Assembly: GCA_036835325.1 (NCBI GenBank)
Contig: DAITMF010000002.1
Coordinates: 47,531 to 111,530, forward strand
Direction of reading: 5' to 3'
DNA: 64,000 bases
DNA from: CAMCHP01 sp036835325
GTDB taxonomy: Bacteria > Bacteroidota > Bacteroidia > Flavobacteriales_D > Sanyastnellaceae
Below are positions 1 to 8,536 of this stretch, one piece after another. The notes below the pieces were generated by a model. The model was not told the DNA's origin and did no database searches. It saw nothing but the letters and a program-made list of their open reading frames with translations. The translations under genes and the position numbers were made by a program. Within the stretch, counting starts at the first letter, position 1; each line of letters begins with the position of its first letter.

Positions 1-3000
1 AGTGTGCTTTTCCACAACGAGTACTTTACTAAGCCGCTTTTGGGTCAACTTAACGAGAAGGTTTTGGCGCCCCGCACCGGAGGTGATGCCAATTACCCGC
101 GCTTTGAATCGTACGACAAACGCCTTCAAATCAAGAACATTTTTGATGGAGTCGACTTTGACGGCGGTTTCACCATGCGCGGGAACCGCTTGGCGGCCAC
201 CGGCACAAGCGAAGACCTCGCCCAACTCGTTTTTTACCGCGAAGGCAAGCCCTTTCTCACCGTGCGTTCGCTTGAGTTCATCATCCGTCCTGAACGCATC
301 GCTTCTGCACATGCGTCAATCATGTTCGACTTTGATACCGATTCCATCCATCACCCTGACGTGTCAATGAAGTTCGATACCCGTGTACGCGAACTCGCTT
401 TGCTGCGCGGTGAAGAAGGCTTTCAAAAGGCGCCTTTCAGCAACACCTACCACCAGGTCGACATGACCGCTGAGGCACTCTATTGGAAAATCGACCAGCC
501 GCTGATCGAGTTCGGGGGTGTAGCAGGCTCAACCCAAAACTCGGCCACCTTCGAATCACGTACCTATTACAACCGCGATCGCTACCAATCGATGATGGGC
601 TTGGGGCTCATCCATCCCCTGATTCAAATACGCGACTACATGCGAAAGTCAGGCCGCGATGAATTCTCGCTGTACGATTACATGGGCCACATAAAAATGA
701 ACCGCGAACAATGCATCGTTCAGTTGATTAACCTCACAAATGGTGGCTTTGTGACCTACGATGAGAATGCAGAGTGGATTCGCGTCACCGAGAAAACCCT
801 TCAATACATTGAAAACTCAGCCGGTAAACGCGACTACGACGTGTTAATGTTCGCAAGTTCTACCGGTTCATCGCAAAACGCTCGACTCAGTCTTATTGAC
901 ACCACCATGGCCATTCGCGGTGTGCAGCGCATCGTTTTGAGCGATTCTCAGCTGGTGAGCATCCTTCCGACCAATGAAGAGGTTTTTTTGAAGAAGAACC
1001 GCAATTTTAAGTTTGGAGGACGTGTACAGGCGGGTAACTTCGAGTTCATTGGTCGGGAGTACTTCTTCAATTACGACGAGTTCAAAATCGACCTCATTAC
1101 GGTTGACAGCTGCCGCATTTTCGTTGAAAAGCCCGGAACAGCCAAAGACATGTACGGTCGGGGTGAAATGACCAAGGTGAAAAACGTGCTTGAGAACATT
1201 TCAGGCGACCTGCGCATTGATTCACCCACAAACAAAGCCGGGACACAAAGCGCAGTGTATCCGCAATACCCAATTTTTAACTCAAAGAAAGACGCTTATG
1301 TCTATTACGACAACAGCCGAATTCAAAAAGGAGCCTACAAGCGCGACGATTTCTACTACCAAGTAAAGCCCTTCTCGCTCGATAGCCTCGACAACTTTAC
1401 ACGCGATCAACTCGTATTTGAAGGTACATTGGTGTCAGCGGGGATATTCCCCGACATTAATGAACCGTTGCGGTTGATGGATGACAATGCGCTCGGCTTT
1501 AACGTCGATACAAAATCGGGTGGCCTGCCGATGTACGGTGGCAAGGCGACCTTTGTTAGTGAGGTCACGCTCAATTACACCGGTTTACAGGGTGATGGTA
1601 CATTGAAGTACCTCACATCCACCTCTGAAGCTGAACAATTCATCTTCTTGCCGAAGCTGACAACAGGACGAACCACTGCATTTGCCAACGAAGAACGGCG
1701 CGGAAGTCCGGAGGTGCCCAAAGTGCGCGCAAGTGCCGTTGACATCGCGTTCAACCCGGTTGTTGATCAGCTTGAAGCAAAAACCGTTCAAGAGAAAATG
1801 GAGTTCTTCGAAAACGAAGCTCAGCTTACTGGAGCGCTCCAACTTAAGCCATCAGGCATGACCGGGAATGGCGACATGTTCTTTTCCGGTGCAACCCTCG
1901 GTTCAGAATTCTTCCGGTATTCAGCACGTATGATCGATGCCGATACCGCCAATTTCAAGCTGAACGAAGAAGGACTTGAAAACCTTGCCTTCAAAACCGA
2001 TAACGTGAAGGCCAACATCGACTTTGACAAACGCGTGGGCGATTTCAAATCGAACGACGGTGAAACCAAAATTGAGTTCCCCGCCAACATGTACATCTGC
2101 TTCATGGACCAGTTCAAATGGTTCATGGACAAGAACGAAATGGAGCTTAGCTCAAACCGCAAGGTTACGGATGACTTCGTGATTGATACCGACGAAGATG
2201 CTGCACGAAGCAATTTTTACTCCATCAACGAGCTGCAAGATTCGCTCAATTTCTTGTCGTCAAAGGCCGTGTACGATGTGAAACGGTCGCTGATCACCTG
2301 TCAGAAAATCGGTCACATCACGGTGGCCGACTCACGCGTTCTTCCCGATAGCGGCATTGTGCGCATTCGCAAACGAGCGGCCATGGACCCGCTGACCAAT
2401 GCCACCATTATTTCAAACTATGTTACCCAATACCACCGCATTTTCGATGCCGATTTGACCATCAGCGGTCGAAAACGCTACGAAGGAAATGGTAAATACG
2501 TCTTTGCAGATGAAAGCAAACGCGAGCAAATCATCACCATTGACAATTTCCAACTTGATACCACCCTTCAAACCATCGCACGGGGTGCAATACGTGAAGC
2601 AGACCAGTTCATGCTGAGTCCGTTCTTCGCATATCAAGGTGACTTCAAAATCGCAGCAAACCGTCAGCACCTTGAATTCACCGGTGGCACTCAACTATCA
2701 CACGGATGCGAAACCGTTGAGCGCAGTTGGGTGCGCTTCAGTTCGGTGGTCGATCCGAACGACATCTTTATCCCCATTGACACCAACTTGCGAAGCTTGG
2801 GCATGGTGGTGCTTGGTGCCGGGTTGCAAATGTCGAACGATGCACCACTTGATTTGTACGGTGCGTTCTTCTCGCCCAAAGTTGACCGCAAAGACATTGC
2901 CATCATTGAGCCCAACGGATACCTCTACTTTGATAAGGCTGCTCGGGCGTACAAGGTGGGTAGCAAAGAGAAAATCAGGCAGCCCAAACTTCCCGGCAAC

Positions 3001-3738
3001 TTGGTTGCGATGAACGTAGACGATTGCGTCATCAAAGCCGATGGTAAGATCGACTACAAGGTCAATCTAGGTCACATCAAAATGAACTCAATCGGCGACT
3101 ACACCCACGACCTTCAAAGCAGAGAAAGCCTTATTCAAGGCGCAATTTCGTTTGACTTCTTCTTCGATGATGCAGTGAGCAAGTACATCGCTGAACAGCT
3201 CGAAAAGTGGCCCGGATTGCAATCGGTTGACATCAGTAAAACCAGCTACGAAAAGTCGATTCGTGAAATCGTTGGGCTGGAAGAATCTGACAAGATCATC
3301 TCTGAACTCGCCCTTTCGGGTCAGCTCAAGCGCTTGCCGGCCGCAATGCAAACAACCTTCTATTTTGCTGATGTGAAGTTCATTTGGGACCCCGTCGAAG
3401 AATCGTTTGTGTCAACAGGGCCGCTCGGAATCGCTTCAATGGGCAAGAAGCAAATTTTCAGGTACGTCAAAGGCAAAATTGAATTTGCCCGTACCCGAAG
3501 CGCTGATATAATGCGCATCTACATCCACTTTGATGATACCAACTGGATTTTCATGGACTACAAACTGGGCATCATGAACATCAGTACAAGCGACAAAGCA
3601 TTGGGTGAAGTGGTGAACAACCTGAAAGACGACAAGCGAAAGATCAAAGACGAGGAAGGCAACAAGTTTACCTACCAAATGCAGGCAACAAAGAAGAAAC
3701 GCGACGACTTTATCGAACGTTTCAACGACCTCGACTGA
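1..3738 (+). CDS. Giant beta-rich conserved protein, 5' end cut by window
   Basis: The reading frame is open from the first base, so the true start lies upstream; at least 1245 residues are visible. I recognise no catalytic domain or enzyme motif. The chain is dominated by short alternating strands with repeated patterns such as G-x-F-x-F-x-G and F-x-Y-x-x-F, which resembles the stacked beta modules of LptA/TamB/AsmA-type envelope proteins. That likeness is pattern only. The C-terminus (about 1200-1244) is charged and Lys-rich. No membrane segment is visible in this part; a signal peptide may lie upstream. A large uncharacterised Bacteroidota family is the likely assignment. It is followed 169 bases later by the DUF4332 gene on the same strand. 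Confidence 0.75.
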   Translation, partial: SVLFHNEYFTKPLLGQLNEKVLAPRTGGDANYPRFESYDKRLQIKNIFDGVDFDGGFTMRGNRLAATGTSEDLAQLVFYREGKPFLTVRSLEFIIRPERIASAHASIMFDFDTDSIHHPDVSMKFDTRVRELALLRGEEGFQKAPFSNTYHQVDMTAEALYWKIDQPLIEFGGVAGSTQNSATFESRTYYNRDRYQSMMGLGLIHPLIQIRDYMRKSGRDEFSLYDYMGHIKMNREQCIVQLINLTNGGFVTYDENAEWIRVTEKTLQYIENSAGKRDYDVLMFASSTGSSQNARLSLIDTTMAIRGVQRIVLSDSQLVSILPTNEEVFLKKNRNFKFGGRVQAGNFEFIGREYFFNYDEFKIDLITVDSCRIFVEKPGTAKDMYGRGEMTKVKNVLENISGDLRIDSPTNKAGTQSAVYPQYPIFNSKKDAYVYYDNSRIQKGAYKRDDFYYQVKPFSLDSLDNFTRDQLVFEGTLVSAGIFPDINEPLRLMDDNALGFNVDTKSGGLPMYGGKATFVSEVTLNYTGLQGDGTLKYLTSTSEAEQFIFLPKLTTGRTTAFANEERRGSPEVPKVRASAVDIAFNPVVDQLEAKTVQEKMEFFENEAQLTGALQLKPSGMTGNGDMFFSGATLGSEFFRYSARMIDADTANFKLNEEGLENLAFKTDNVKANIDFDKRVGDFKSNDGETKIEFPANMYICFMDQFKWFMDKNEMELSSNRKVTDDFVIDTDEDAARSNFYSINELQDSLNFLSSKAVYDVKRSLITCQKIGHITVADSRVLPDSGIVRIRKRAAMDPLTNATIISNYVTQYHRIFDADLTISGRKRYEGNGKYVFADESKREQIITIDNFQLDTTLQTIARGAIREADQFMLSPFFAYQGDFKIAANRQHLEFTGGTQLSHGCETVERSWVRFSSVVDPNDIFIPIDTNLRSLGMVVLGAGLQMSNDAPLDLYGAFFSPKVDRKDIAIIEPNGYLYFDKAARAYKVGSKEKIRQPKLPGNLVAMNVDDCVIKADGKIDYKVNLGHIKMNSIGDYTHDLQSRESLIQGAISFDFFFDDAVSKYIAEQLEKWPGLQSVDISKTSYEKSIREIVGLEESDKIISELALSGQLKRLPAAMQTTFYFADVKFIWDPVEESFVSTGPLGIASMGKKQIFRYVKGKIEFARTRSADIMRIYIHFDDTNWIFMDYKLGIMNISTSDKALGEVVNNLKDDKRKIKDEEGNKFTYQMQATKKKRDDFIERFNDLD

Positions 3739-3844
3739 TTTTGGAGCGGGCTGCCGGTGCTCATCCACCCATAAAAGAAAACGTAAAATTGACGATGGTC
3801 ATTGCATTTTCTGTGTGGTTTTGGCGATCTTGCGACCGAGTATA

Positions 3845-3858
3845 CTGCACGTGTGCAG
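3845..3858. promoter_or_regulatory. Imperfect palindrome upstream of the DUF4332 gene
   Basis: CTGCAC-GT-GTGCAG: six-base inverted arms around GT, about 50 bases before the ATG at 3908. It could be an operator or a small hairpin. It contains CACGTG, like the perfect palindrome before parE. Function is not shown by sequence alone. Confidence 0.3.
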
Positions 3859-3907
3859 GGCGGATCCCGAAAAGCCAACGAGTAGGGAATAGTGAAACTT
3901 AAATACT

Positions 3908-4318
3908 ATGGCGAACTACAAAATCGAAGAAATCGAGGGCATTGGTCCTGTTTTCGGCGAAAAACTTCGTGGAGCAGGTGTAAACAGCACTGATAAACTG
4001 CTCGAGGCGACCAAAACCAAGAAGCAGCGCACGGCACTAGCCGACGAAACCGGAATTCCGGAATCGAGGGTGCTTCGCTTTGCAAACATGGCTGACCTTT
4101 TCCGTATCCACGGTGTAGGCCAGGAATACGCTGACCTTCTCGAAGCAGCCGGCGTAGATACTGTGCCCGAATTGGCCCAGCGCAATGCTGCAAACCTCAC
4201 TGCGAAAATGGAAGAGGTGAACGCTGAGAAAAACCTCTCACGTCGCACACCCTCTGTGACCGAAGTTGAAAAATGGGTAGCAGAAGCCAAAACGCTGCCA
4301 CGCGCACTTGAGTACTAA
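3908..4318 (+). CDS. DUF4332 helix-hairpin-helix protein
   Basis: A 136-residue soluble protein with two tandem helix-hairpin-helix units. The first is near residues 8-30 (IEGIGPVFGEKLRGAG) and the second near 65-85 (IHGVGQEYADLLEAAG). This is the signature of the DUF4332 family, related to the HhH DNA-binding folds of RecA/NusA-type proteins. Full family length. DNA or RNA binding is the family expectation, with no known specific role. It stands alone as a single transcription unit: a clear intrinsic terminator follows within 25 bases, and the next gene converges on it from the other strand. Confidence 0.88.
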   Translation: MANYKIEEIEGIGPVFGEKLRGAGVNSTDKLLEATKTKKQRTALADETGIPESRVLRFANMADLFRIHGVGQEYADLLEAAGVDTVPELAQRNAANLTAKMEEVNAEKNLSRRTPSVTEVEKWVAEAKTLPRALEY

Positions 4319-4339
4319 GCTCACCCGAACGTGTTTAAA

Positions 4340-4372
4340 AGCCCGTTGAATTAAAATTCAGCGGGCTTTTTT
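4340..4372 (+). terminator. Intrinsic terminator of the DUF4332 gene
   Basis: AGCCCGTTGAAT and ATTCAGCGGGCT form a 12-bp stem with one G-T wobble, followed by six T residues. It ends transcription from 3908-4318. A copy of the 9-mer GGATGGATG lies just after it at 4378. Confidence 0.85.
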
Positions 4373-4409
4373 CGTTTGGATGGATGACCACTGCCTTGAC
4401 TGAACTGAC

Positions 4410-6527
4410 TTAATCGACAAAAACCAGTTCACTCAGGTCAACCTTGGTCTTGAACACACCAAAGGCCACCACGGCTTTGTTGCCGTCGAGCTCCATGACC
4501 TTGCCGCGTTGTTTGCCTCCACGTGTGAGGCGCACGGTTGAACCGACTTTGATCATTTCCTGGTTGGGCTTGATTTTCTTTTTGCCGGTCTTCCGTGCCT
4601 CGGCTTTAAGTTTGAGCTCTTCGGCTTTGCGGGCGTCTTCAATACGCGACTTCTCAACCGTAAGGTACTTCGTGATTTCGTCGTTCAGCTCTTTGTTCGT
4701 TGCACTCTTCTGGCGAAGGTCAAAACGGTCAATCCAAGCCACCAGCTTCTTACCACGTGTGAGGTAGTGGTTGTTGGCCTCCATGACGTCTTGCTGTGCC
4801 TTCAAACGGTCTTCGTACTTGGCTTGTCGACTCTCGAAATCAAGTTTGGCTCGCTGGGCGTCGGTTTCGGCCTTCAAAGCCCGTTGGTTGAGTTTTTCAA
4901 AGTGCGACTTTTCTTTTTGGAGGTCACCGATGAGCGCATCGAGTTTGACTTTTCGGTGGTCGAGCCGCGTTTTGGCATCGGCAATCAGCGCCGCGGGTAT
5001 GCCGTTTATCTCAGCCACCTCGAAGGTAAATGAGCTGCCGGGTTGACCAATGTCAAGCCGGTACAATGGCGCCAATGATTCTTTGTCAAAGAGCATGCAG
5101 CCATTGATGGCGTTTTGCAACTCGGCCGCTTTCAATTTGATGTTGGCGTAGTGGGTGGTGATCACACCAAAGGCTTTCTTGCGGTAGAGCTCTTCAAAGA
5201 ACACCTCGGCAAGCGCGCCGCCCAATTCGGGGTCAGAGCCGGTTCCGAATTCGTCAAGCAACAACATGCTGCGGCGGTTGGCGATTTCCAAGAAATGGCG
5301 CATGCGACGAAGTCGGTACGAGTAGGTGCTCAGCTGGTTTTCAATGCTCTGGTTGTCGCCAATGTCAGTGAGGATGTTGTGAAACACGCTCAAGCGGCTC
5401 ACGGTGTCAGCCGGAATCAGTAGGCCGCATTGAAACATCACCTGCAGCAAACCAACGGTTTTAAGGGTGACGCTTTTGCCTCCGGCATTCGGACCCGAAA
5501 TCACCAGCATGCGGCTGAATTTATCGAGCTTCAGCGTCTGCGGATGCGTGGCCTGTTGGTTCTTCTTGTTGGTGAGCAGCAAAATGGGGTGGTAGGCATT
5601 CACCAAATCAACTTCCTGGTCGTCGCTTATGCCGGGCATCCTTCCGTCCATCTCAAGCGCCAATCGGGTGCGCGCATTGATGAAATCAACCCCTGTTAGC
5701 AGGGTATTCCAAGCTTCAATCAGCGGCAGGTGGTGCCGAATGTCATTGGTCAGCGCCTTTAGGATGCGGAAGATTTCGCGGCGTTCATCGTCTTTTAACG
5801 ATTCCAGTTCGTAGTTGAGCGTTACGTTGGCCTCGGGTTCAAGAAAGGTGATGGTGCCCGTTTTCGATGACCCGAGTGTTACGCCGTTCACTTTACGCTT
5901 GTGGCTGCTCATCACCGCGAGGGCACGACGTTCATTAACAAAACCTTCTTTGGTTTCGGCCAGCCAGCCTTTGTCGCCAAAGTCTTTTAGGGCTTTGTTG
6001 AAGTTGCGGTTGATTTTTCTCCGCACCGAGGCAATCTCTTGGCGAATGCGGTAGAGCTCAGGCGAGGCATCGTCGCGCACTTGGCCGCGGTTGTCGAAGA
6101 CCTTGTCAATGGCTTCGGTGATTTCAGTGGTGTACCACACGCTGTTGAAATGCTTCCAAAGGGTGGGGTAGTCGTCTTCGCGTTTATCGAAAAACACGAG
6201 CATGGCGTTGACCAAATCCGAGGCCGATGCCAAGGTGCGGAAACTGTCTTCGCGCAGCACGCTCTCACGTATACGAAGCGTTCTGATCTCGCTGCCGAGC
6301 TCTTTGTACTCCAAGGCTGGAAACCCGTGTTCTTCGGTTCGAATGCGGCGCAATTCTTCGGTTTCGAGCAATGCGTTTTCGACCGATTTACGGTGGGTCA
6401 TCGGCGTGAGCTCTGCGGCCTGCATCCTGGCGGTATCGCCAATGCAAAAATCGTGCAGCATGATGCGGATGAGATCGAACTCAAGGTCGTTCACCACGTG
6501 GTCATCAAAATAGTGCATCAATTGCAT
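4410..6527 (-). CDS. mutS2: MutS2-type DNA mismatch/recombination ATPase without Smr domain
   Basis: About 705 residues from ATG 6527; an in-frame GTG at 6533 is the alternative start. The MutS core and clamp helices occupy residues 1-300. The ATPase follows with Walker A GPNAGGKS near 345-352, Walker B LLLDEFGTGSDP near 422-433 and the TTHY switch near 458. A long charged coiled coil spans about 520-650, then a small KOW/SH3-like end (VGSTVRLTRGG...). The arrangement is MutS2 rather than MutS1: there is no mismatch-binding N-terminal domain. MutS2 normally ends in an Smr endonuclease domain (family about 780 residues), and no Smr motif is present here. MutS2 acts in suppressing recombination or in ribosome rescue in other bacteria. 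It lies 13 bases after miaA (7 if GTG is used), probably in one transcript. Confidence 0.9.
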   Translation of the reverse strand: MQLMHYFDDHVVNDLEFDLIRIMLHDFCIGDTARMQAAELTPMTHRKSVENALLETEELRRIRTEEHGFPALEYKELGSEIRTLRIRESVLREDSFRTLASASDLVNAMLVFFDKREDDYPTLWKHFNSVWYTTEITEAIDKVFDNRGQVRDDASPELYRIRQEIASVRRKINRNFNKALKDFGDKGWLAETKEGFVNERRALAVMSSHKRKVNGVTLGSSKTGTITFLEPEANVTLNYELESLKDDERREIFRILKALTNDIRHHLPLIEAWNTLLTGVDFINARTRLALEMDGRMPGISDDQEVDLVNAYHPILLLTNKKNQQATHPQTLKLDKFSRMLVISGPNAGGKSVTLKTVGLLQVMFQCGLLIPADTVSRLSVFHNILTDIGDNQSIENQLSTYSYRLRRMRHFLEIANRRSMLLLDEFGTGSDPELGGALAEVFFEELYRKKAFGVITTHYANIKLKAAELQNAINGCMLFDKESLAPLYRLDIGQPGSSFTFEVAEINGIPAALIADAKTRLDHRKVKLDALIGDLQKEKSHFEKLNQRALKAETDAQRAKLDFESRQAKYEDRLKAQQDVMEANNHYLTRGKKLVAWIDRFDLRQKSATNKELNDEITKYLTVEKSRIEDARKAEELKLKAEARKTGKKKIKPNQEMIKVGSTVRLTRGGKQRGKVMELDGNKAVVAFGVFKTKVDLSELVFVD

Positions 6528-6540
6528 CGTCACAAAAACC

Positions 6541-7452
6541 TTAATCGTTTACGCTTTGTTCGACGGCATAGGCAATGAGCGAATCAACTTCTCGGAAGTC
6601 AAACCAAACAATGCTGCTTTGCCGTTTGAACCAGGTGACTTGGCGCTTGGCAAAATTGCGGGTATTCTGCTGAATTAGGGCGATGGCTTCGGCTTCGCTC
6701 AGGTCGCCGTCGAAATGGGCGAAAAGCTCTTTGTAGCCTACGGTATTTAAAGCGTTTAACGAGCGGTGCGGATAGAGCCCTCGTGCTTCGTCGATGAGTC
6801 CGTTTTCAACCATGCGTTCAACGCGTTGGTTGATGCGGTCGTACATGAGTTCGCGAGGTGCGGTTAGGCCTACCCACACTGTTCTGAAGTTGCGTTCGGT
6901 TGCCGATTGCGTGCGCAGCTGTGAATAGGGCGTACCGGTGGTTAAGCACACTTCCAGGGCGCGAATCACCCGCTGCGGGTTGTGAATGTCCATGCGGTGG
7001 TAATGCTCCGGATCGCATTGTGCGAGTTGGGCCTGAAGCGCAGGCAGTCCTTCTTCGTGCAGTTGTTTGTTGAGCGCTTCGCGGATGACCGGGTTGGCCG
7101 GTAGTTCGTCAAATCCGTTTACAACGGCGTTGAGGTAGAGCCCCGAACCGCCCGCTAATACAATGGATGGGTTGTTGGCCAACCATCCATCCAAAAAATC
7201 AATGACGTCGCGTTCGTAATGACCGGCGCTGTACTCCTGATGGATGGAGAGGAAATCAACAAAGTGGTGGGTCGCCTCGGCCTGCTCTTCGCGCGTAGGC
7301 TTGGCAGTTCCAATGCTCATTTCGCGGTAAAATTGGCGTGAATCGGCCGATACGATATCGGTATTCAAAGCCTGAGCCAATCGAATGGCAGCTGCGGTTT
7401 TACCGATGGCGGTAGCACCAACAAGGGCAATGACCGTTGGGATTTTTAGCAT
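6541..7452 (-). CDS. miaA: tRNA dimethylallyltransferase
   Basis: MiaA transfers the dimethylallyl group from DMAPP to the N6 of A37 in tRNAs that read UNN codons. The 303-residue protein has the P-loop GATAIGKT near residues 12-19 and the substrate loop ADSRQFYR near 36-43. It also has GGSGLYLNAV near 102 and the conserved PQRVIRALEV segment near 158. Full length. I place the start at ATG 7452, because its A is shared with the TGA of the upstream gene (TGATG), the usual sign of translational coupling; a TTG one codon upstream is less likely. A copy of CATCCATCC lies at 7184 inside the gene. Confidence 0.96.
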   Translation of the reverse strand: MLKIPTVIALVGATAIGKTAAAIRLAQALNTDIVSADSRQFYREMSIGTAKPTREEQAEATHHFVDFLSIHQEYSAGHYERDVIDFLDGWLANNPSIVLAGGSGLYLNAVVNGFDELPANPVIREALNKQLHEEGLPALQAQLAQCDPEHYHRMDIHNPQRVIRALEVCLTTGTPYSQLRTQSATERNFRTVWVGLTAPRELMYDRINQRVERMVENGLIDEARGLYPHRSLNALNTVGYKELFAHFDGDLSEAEAIALIQQNTRNFAKRQVTWFKRQSSIVWFDFREVDSLIAYAVEQSVND

Positions 7453-8027
7453 CAATAGCGTTCGTCGTCGAGGTCGTCGATGCTGCCGAATTCATCGAAT
7501 TCGCCGTAGCCATCTTCGTCCATATCGTCGAGGTACGAGTCAATTTCAGGGTCTCCGGTGCGGTAGTCATCAACTTCTTCACCGAAATCGAAGTCTTCGA
7601 ACAGGTCTGACTCTTTCGATTCCTGTTCAGGAGCATCGCCAAACACCAAGGCCACCCGTGGGTAGATGGTGCTGGCAGCGGCCTTCTTAACCTCCACGAG
7701 TTCAACGTAGAATGACCACATGCGGAGGAAGTCGTACACGTATACCATTTTATCGTCGGGTTTGCCGAGCATGCTGTCGAGTGCAACGTCAGACATCGAC
7801 TTGGTTTTGTTGCTGCCGCCTTCGCTCATTTCCATTAGGCTTACCTCTTCGCCTTGCGACCATGTATCATCGCTCATGTAAAACGAAGCCATTTCGCCTT
7901 CGTCGAAGTCGAACGCGCCCAGGATGGCCTTGTGGAGCGACTCAAAACTGTCGTCGGTAGCAATTTCAATGTCACGGAAAACGTCTTCTTCGGTATTGAT
8001 GATGACGCGAAATTTGAAAATGTTCAT
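7452..8027 (-). CDS. Plasmid pRiA4b Orf3-like family protein
   Basis: 191 residues. The N-terminal region (1-130) matches the pRiA4b Orf3 / IS1096 passenger fold: FKFRVIINTEED...FRDIEIATDDSFESLHKAIL, then ...SFYMSD...W near 50-56 and the YVYDFLRMWSFYVEL segment near 97-111. The last 55 residues are a very acidic tail rich in Asp, Glu and Tyr. The family was first named from mobile elements but is widespread in chromosomes, and its function is unknown. The gene is coupled to miaA by a one-base stop/start overlap, so here it behaves as a stable housekeeping neighbour. No transposase or inverted repeats accompany it. A -7 box lies 29 bases upstream. Confidence 0.85.
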   Translation of the reverse strand: MNIFKFRVIINTEEDVFRDIEIATDDSFESLHKAILGAFDFDEGEMASFYMSDDTWSQGEEVSLMEMSEGGSNKTKSMSDVALDSMLGKPDDKMVYVYDFLRMWSFYVELVEVKKAAASTIYPRVALVFGDAPEQESKESDLFEDFDFGEEVDDYRTGDPEIDSYLDDMDEDGYGEFDEFGSIDDLDDERY

Positions 8028-8056
8028 AGCGAGGAAATCTCAGCGGTTGCGCGCTG

Positions 8057-8064
8057 CAAAGATA
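8057..8064 (-). promoter_or_regulatory. Bacteroidota -7 element for the pRiA4b Orf3-like/miaA/mutS2 operon
   Basis: TATCTTTG on the minus strand, matching TAnnTTTG, with 29 bases to the ATG at 8027. It lies back to back with the divergent promoter of the DUF983 gene. A good -33 box is not evident. Confidence 0.55.
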
Positions 8065-8087
8065 CAGCTTCGTGTGACAAAAGTCAT

Positions 8088-8118
8088 ATTGGTGCGAGGG
8101 GTGAAGCGTTTACCTTTG
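8088..8118 (+). promoter_or_regulatory. Promoter of the DUF983 gene
   Basis: ATTG at 8088-8091 (-33-like), a 19-base spacer, then TACCTTTG at 8111-8118 (TAnnTTTG). The -7 box ends only four bases before the ATG at 8123, so the mRNA should be leaderless or nearly so. Confidence 0.7.
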
Positions 8119-8122
8119 CAGT

Positions 8123-8536
8123 ATGGGATTAAAAGGAACAAAGCTCTACTCGATACTGTGGTTTAAGTGTCCGCGCTGCCACCAGGGCGACCTGTACGAG
8201 TGTAAGAATCCGTACGTGTTCAGCGAGCTGACCAACATGAAGAAGTCTTGCGACCACTGTGGCGAGAGCTTCACCCGTGAGCCGGGTTTCTACTTCGGAG
8301 CAGCGTACGTCAGCTACGCATTGACCGTTGCGCTTTGGGTTGCTGTGTTGGTGGCCTTGATGACCTTTGATGCGATAGGTCTCATCAGTTTCGGTTTTTT
8401 TGACAATCCGTTGACCTTCATTATCAGCGGCGTGGTTTCATTGGTGCTCTTGCTGCCGCCCTTGTACCGCCTGTCGCGCAGCATTTGGATCAATTTCTTC
8501 GTCAATTACCGAGGCAAAAAAGGCCAAGAGGCCTAG
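8123..8536 (+). CDS. DUF983 family membrane protein
   Basis: A 137-residue inner-membrane protein. The N-terminus carries two CxxC pairs, CPRC near 16-19 and CDHC near 43-46, probably a zinc ribbon on the cytoplasmic face. Two hydrophobic helices follow at about 60-85 and 95-118. The order FKCPRCHQGDLY...CDHCGESF is the DUF983 signature. The function of the family is unknown. The stop codon TAG sits in a CTAG shared with the stop of the converging DUF3810 gene, so the two ORFs overlap by four bases tail to tail and no terminator is visible between them. Confidence 0.9.
   Translation: MGLKGTKLYSILWFKCPRCHQGDLYECKNPYVFSELTNMKKSCDHCGESFTREPGFYFGAAYVSYALTVALWVAVLVALMTFDAIGLISFGFFDNPLTFIISGVVSLVLLLPPLYRLSRSIWINFFVNYRGKKGQEA

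Noticed and set aside
7452..8027. Transposon or plasmid remnant, because the family is named from pRiA4b/IS1096
   Set aside because: No transposase, terminal inverted repeats or target duplication nearby; the gene is embedded in a housekeeping operon.
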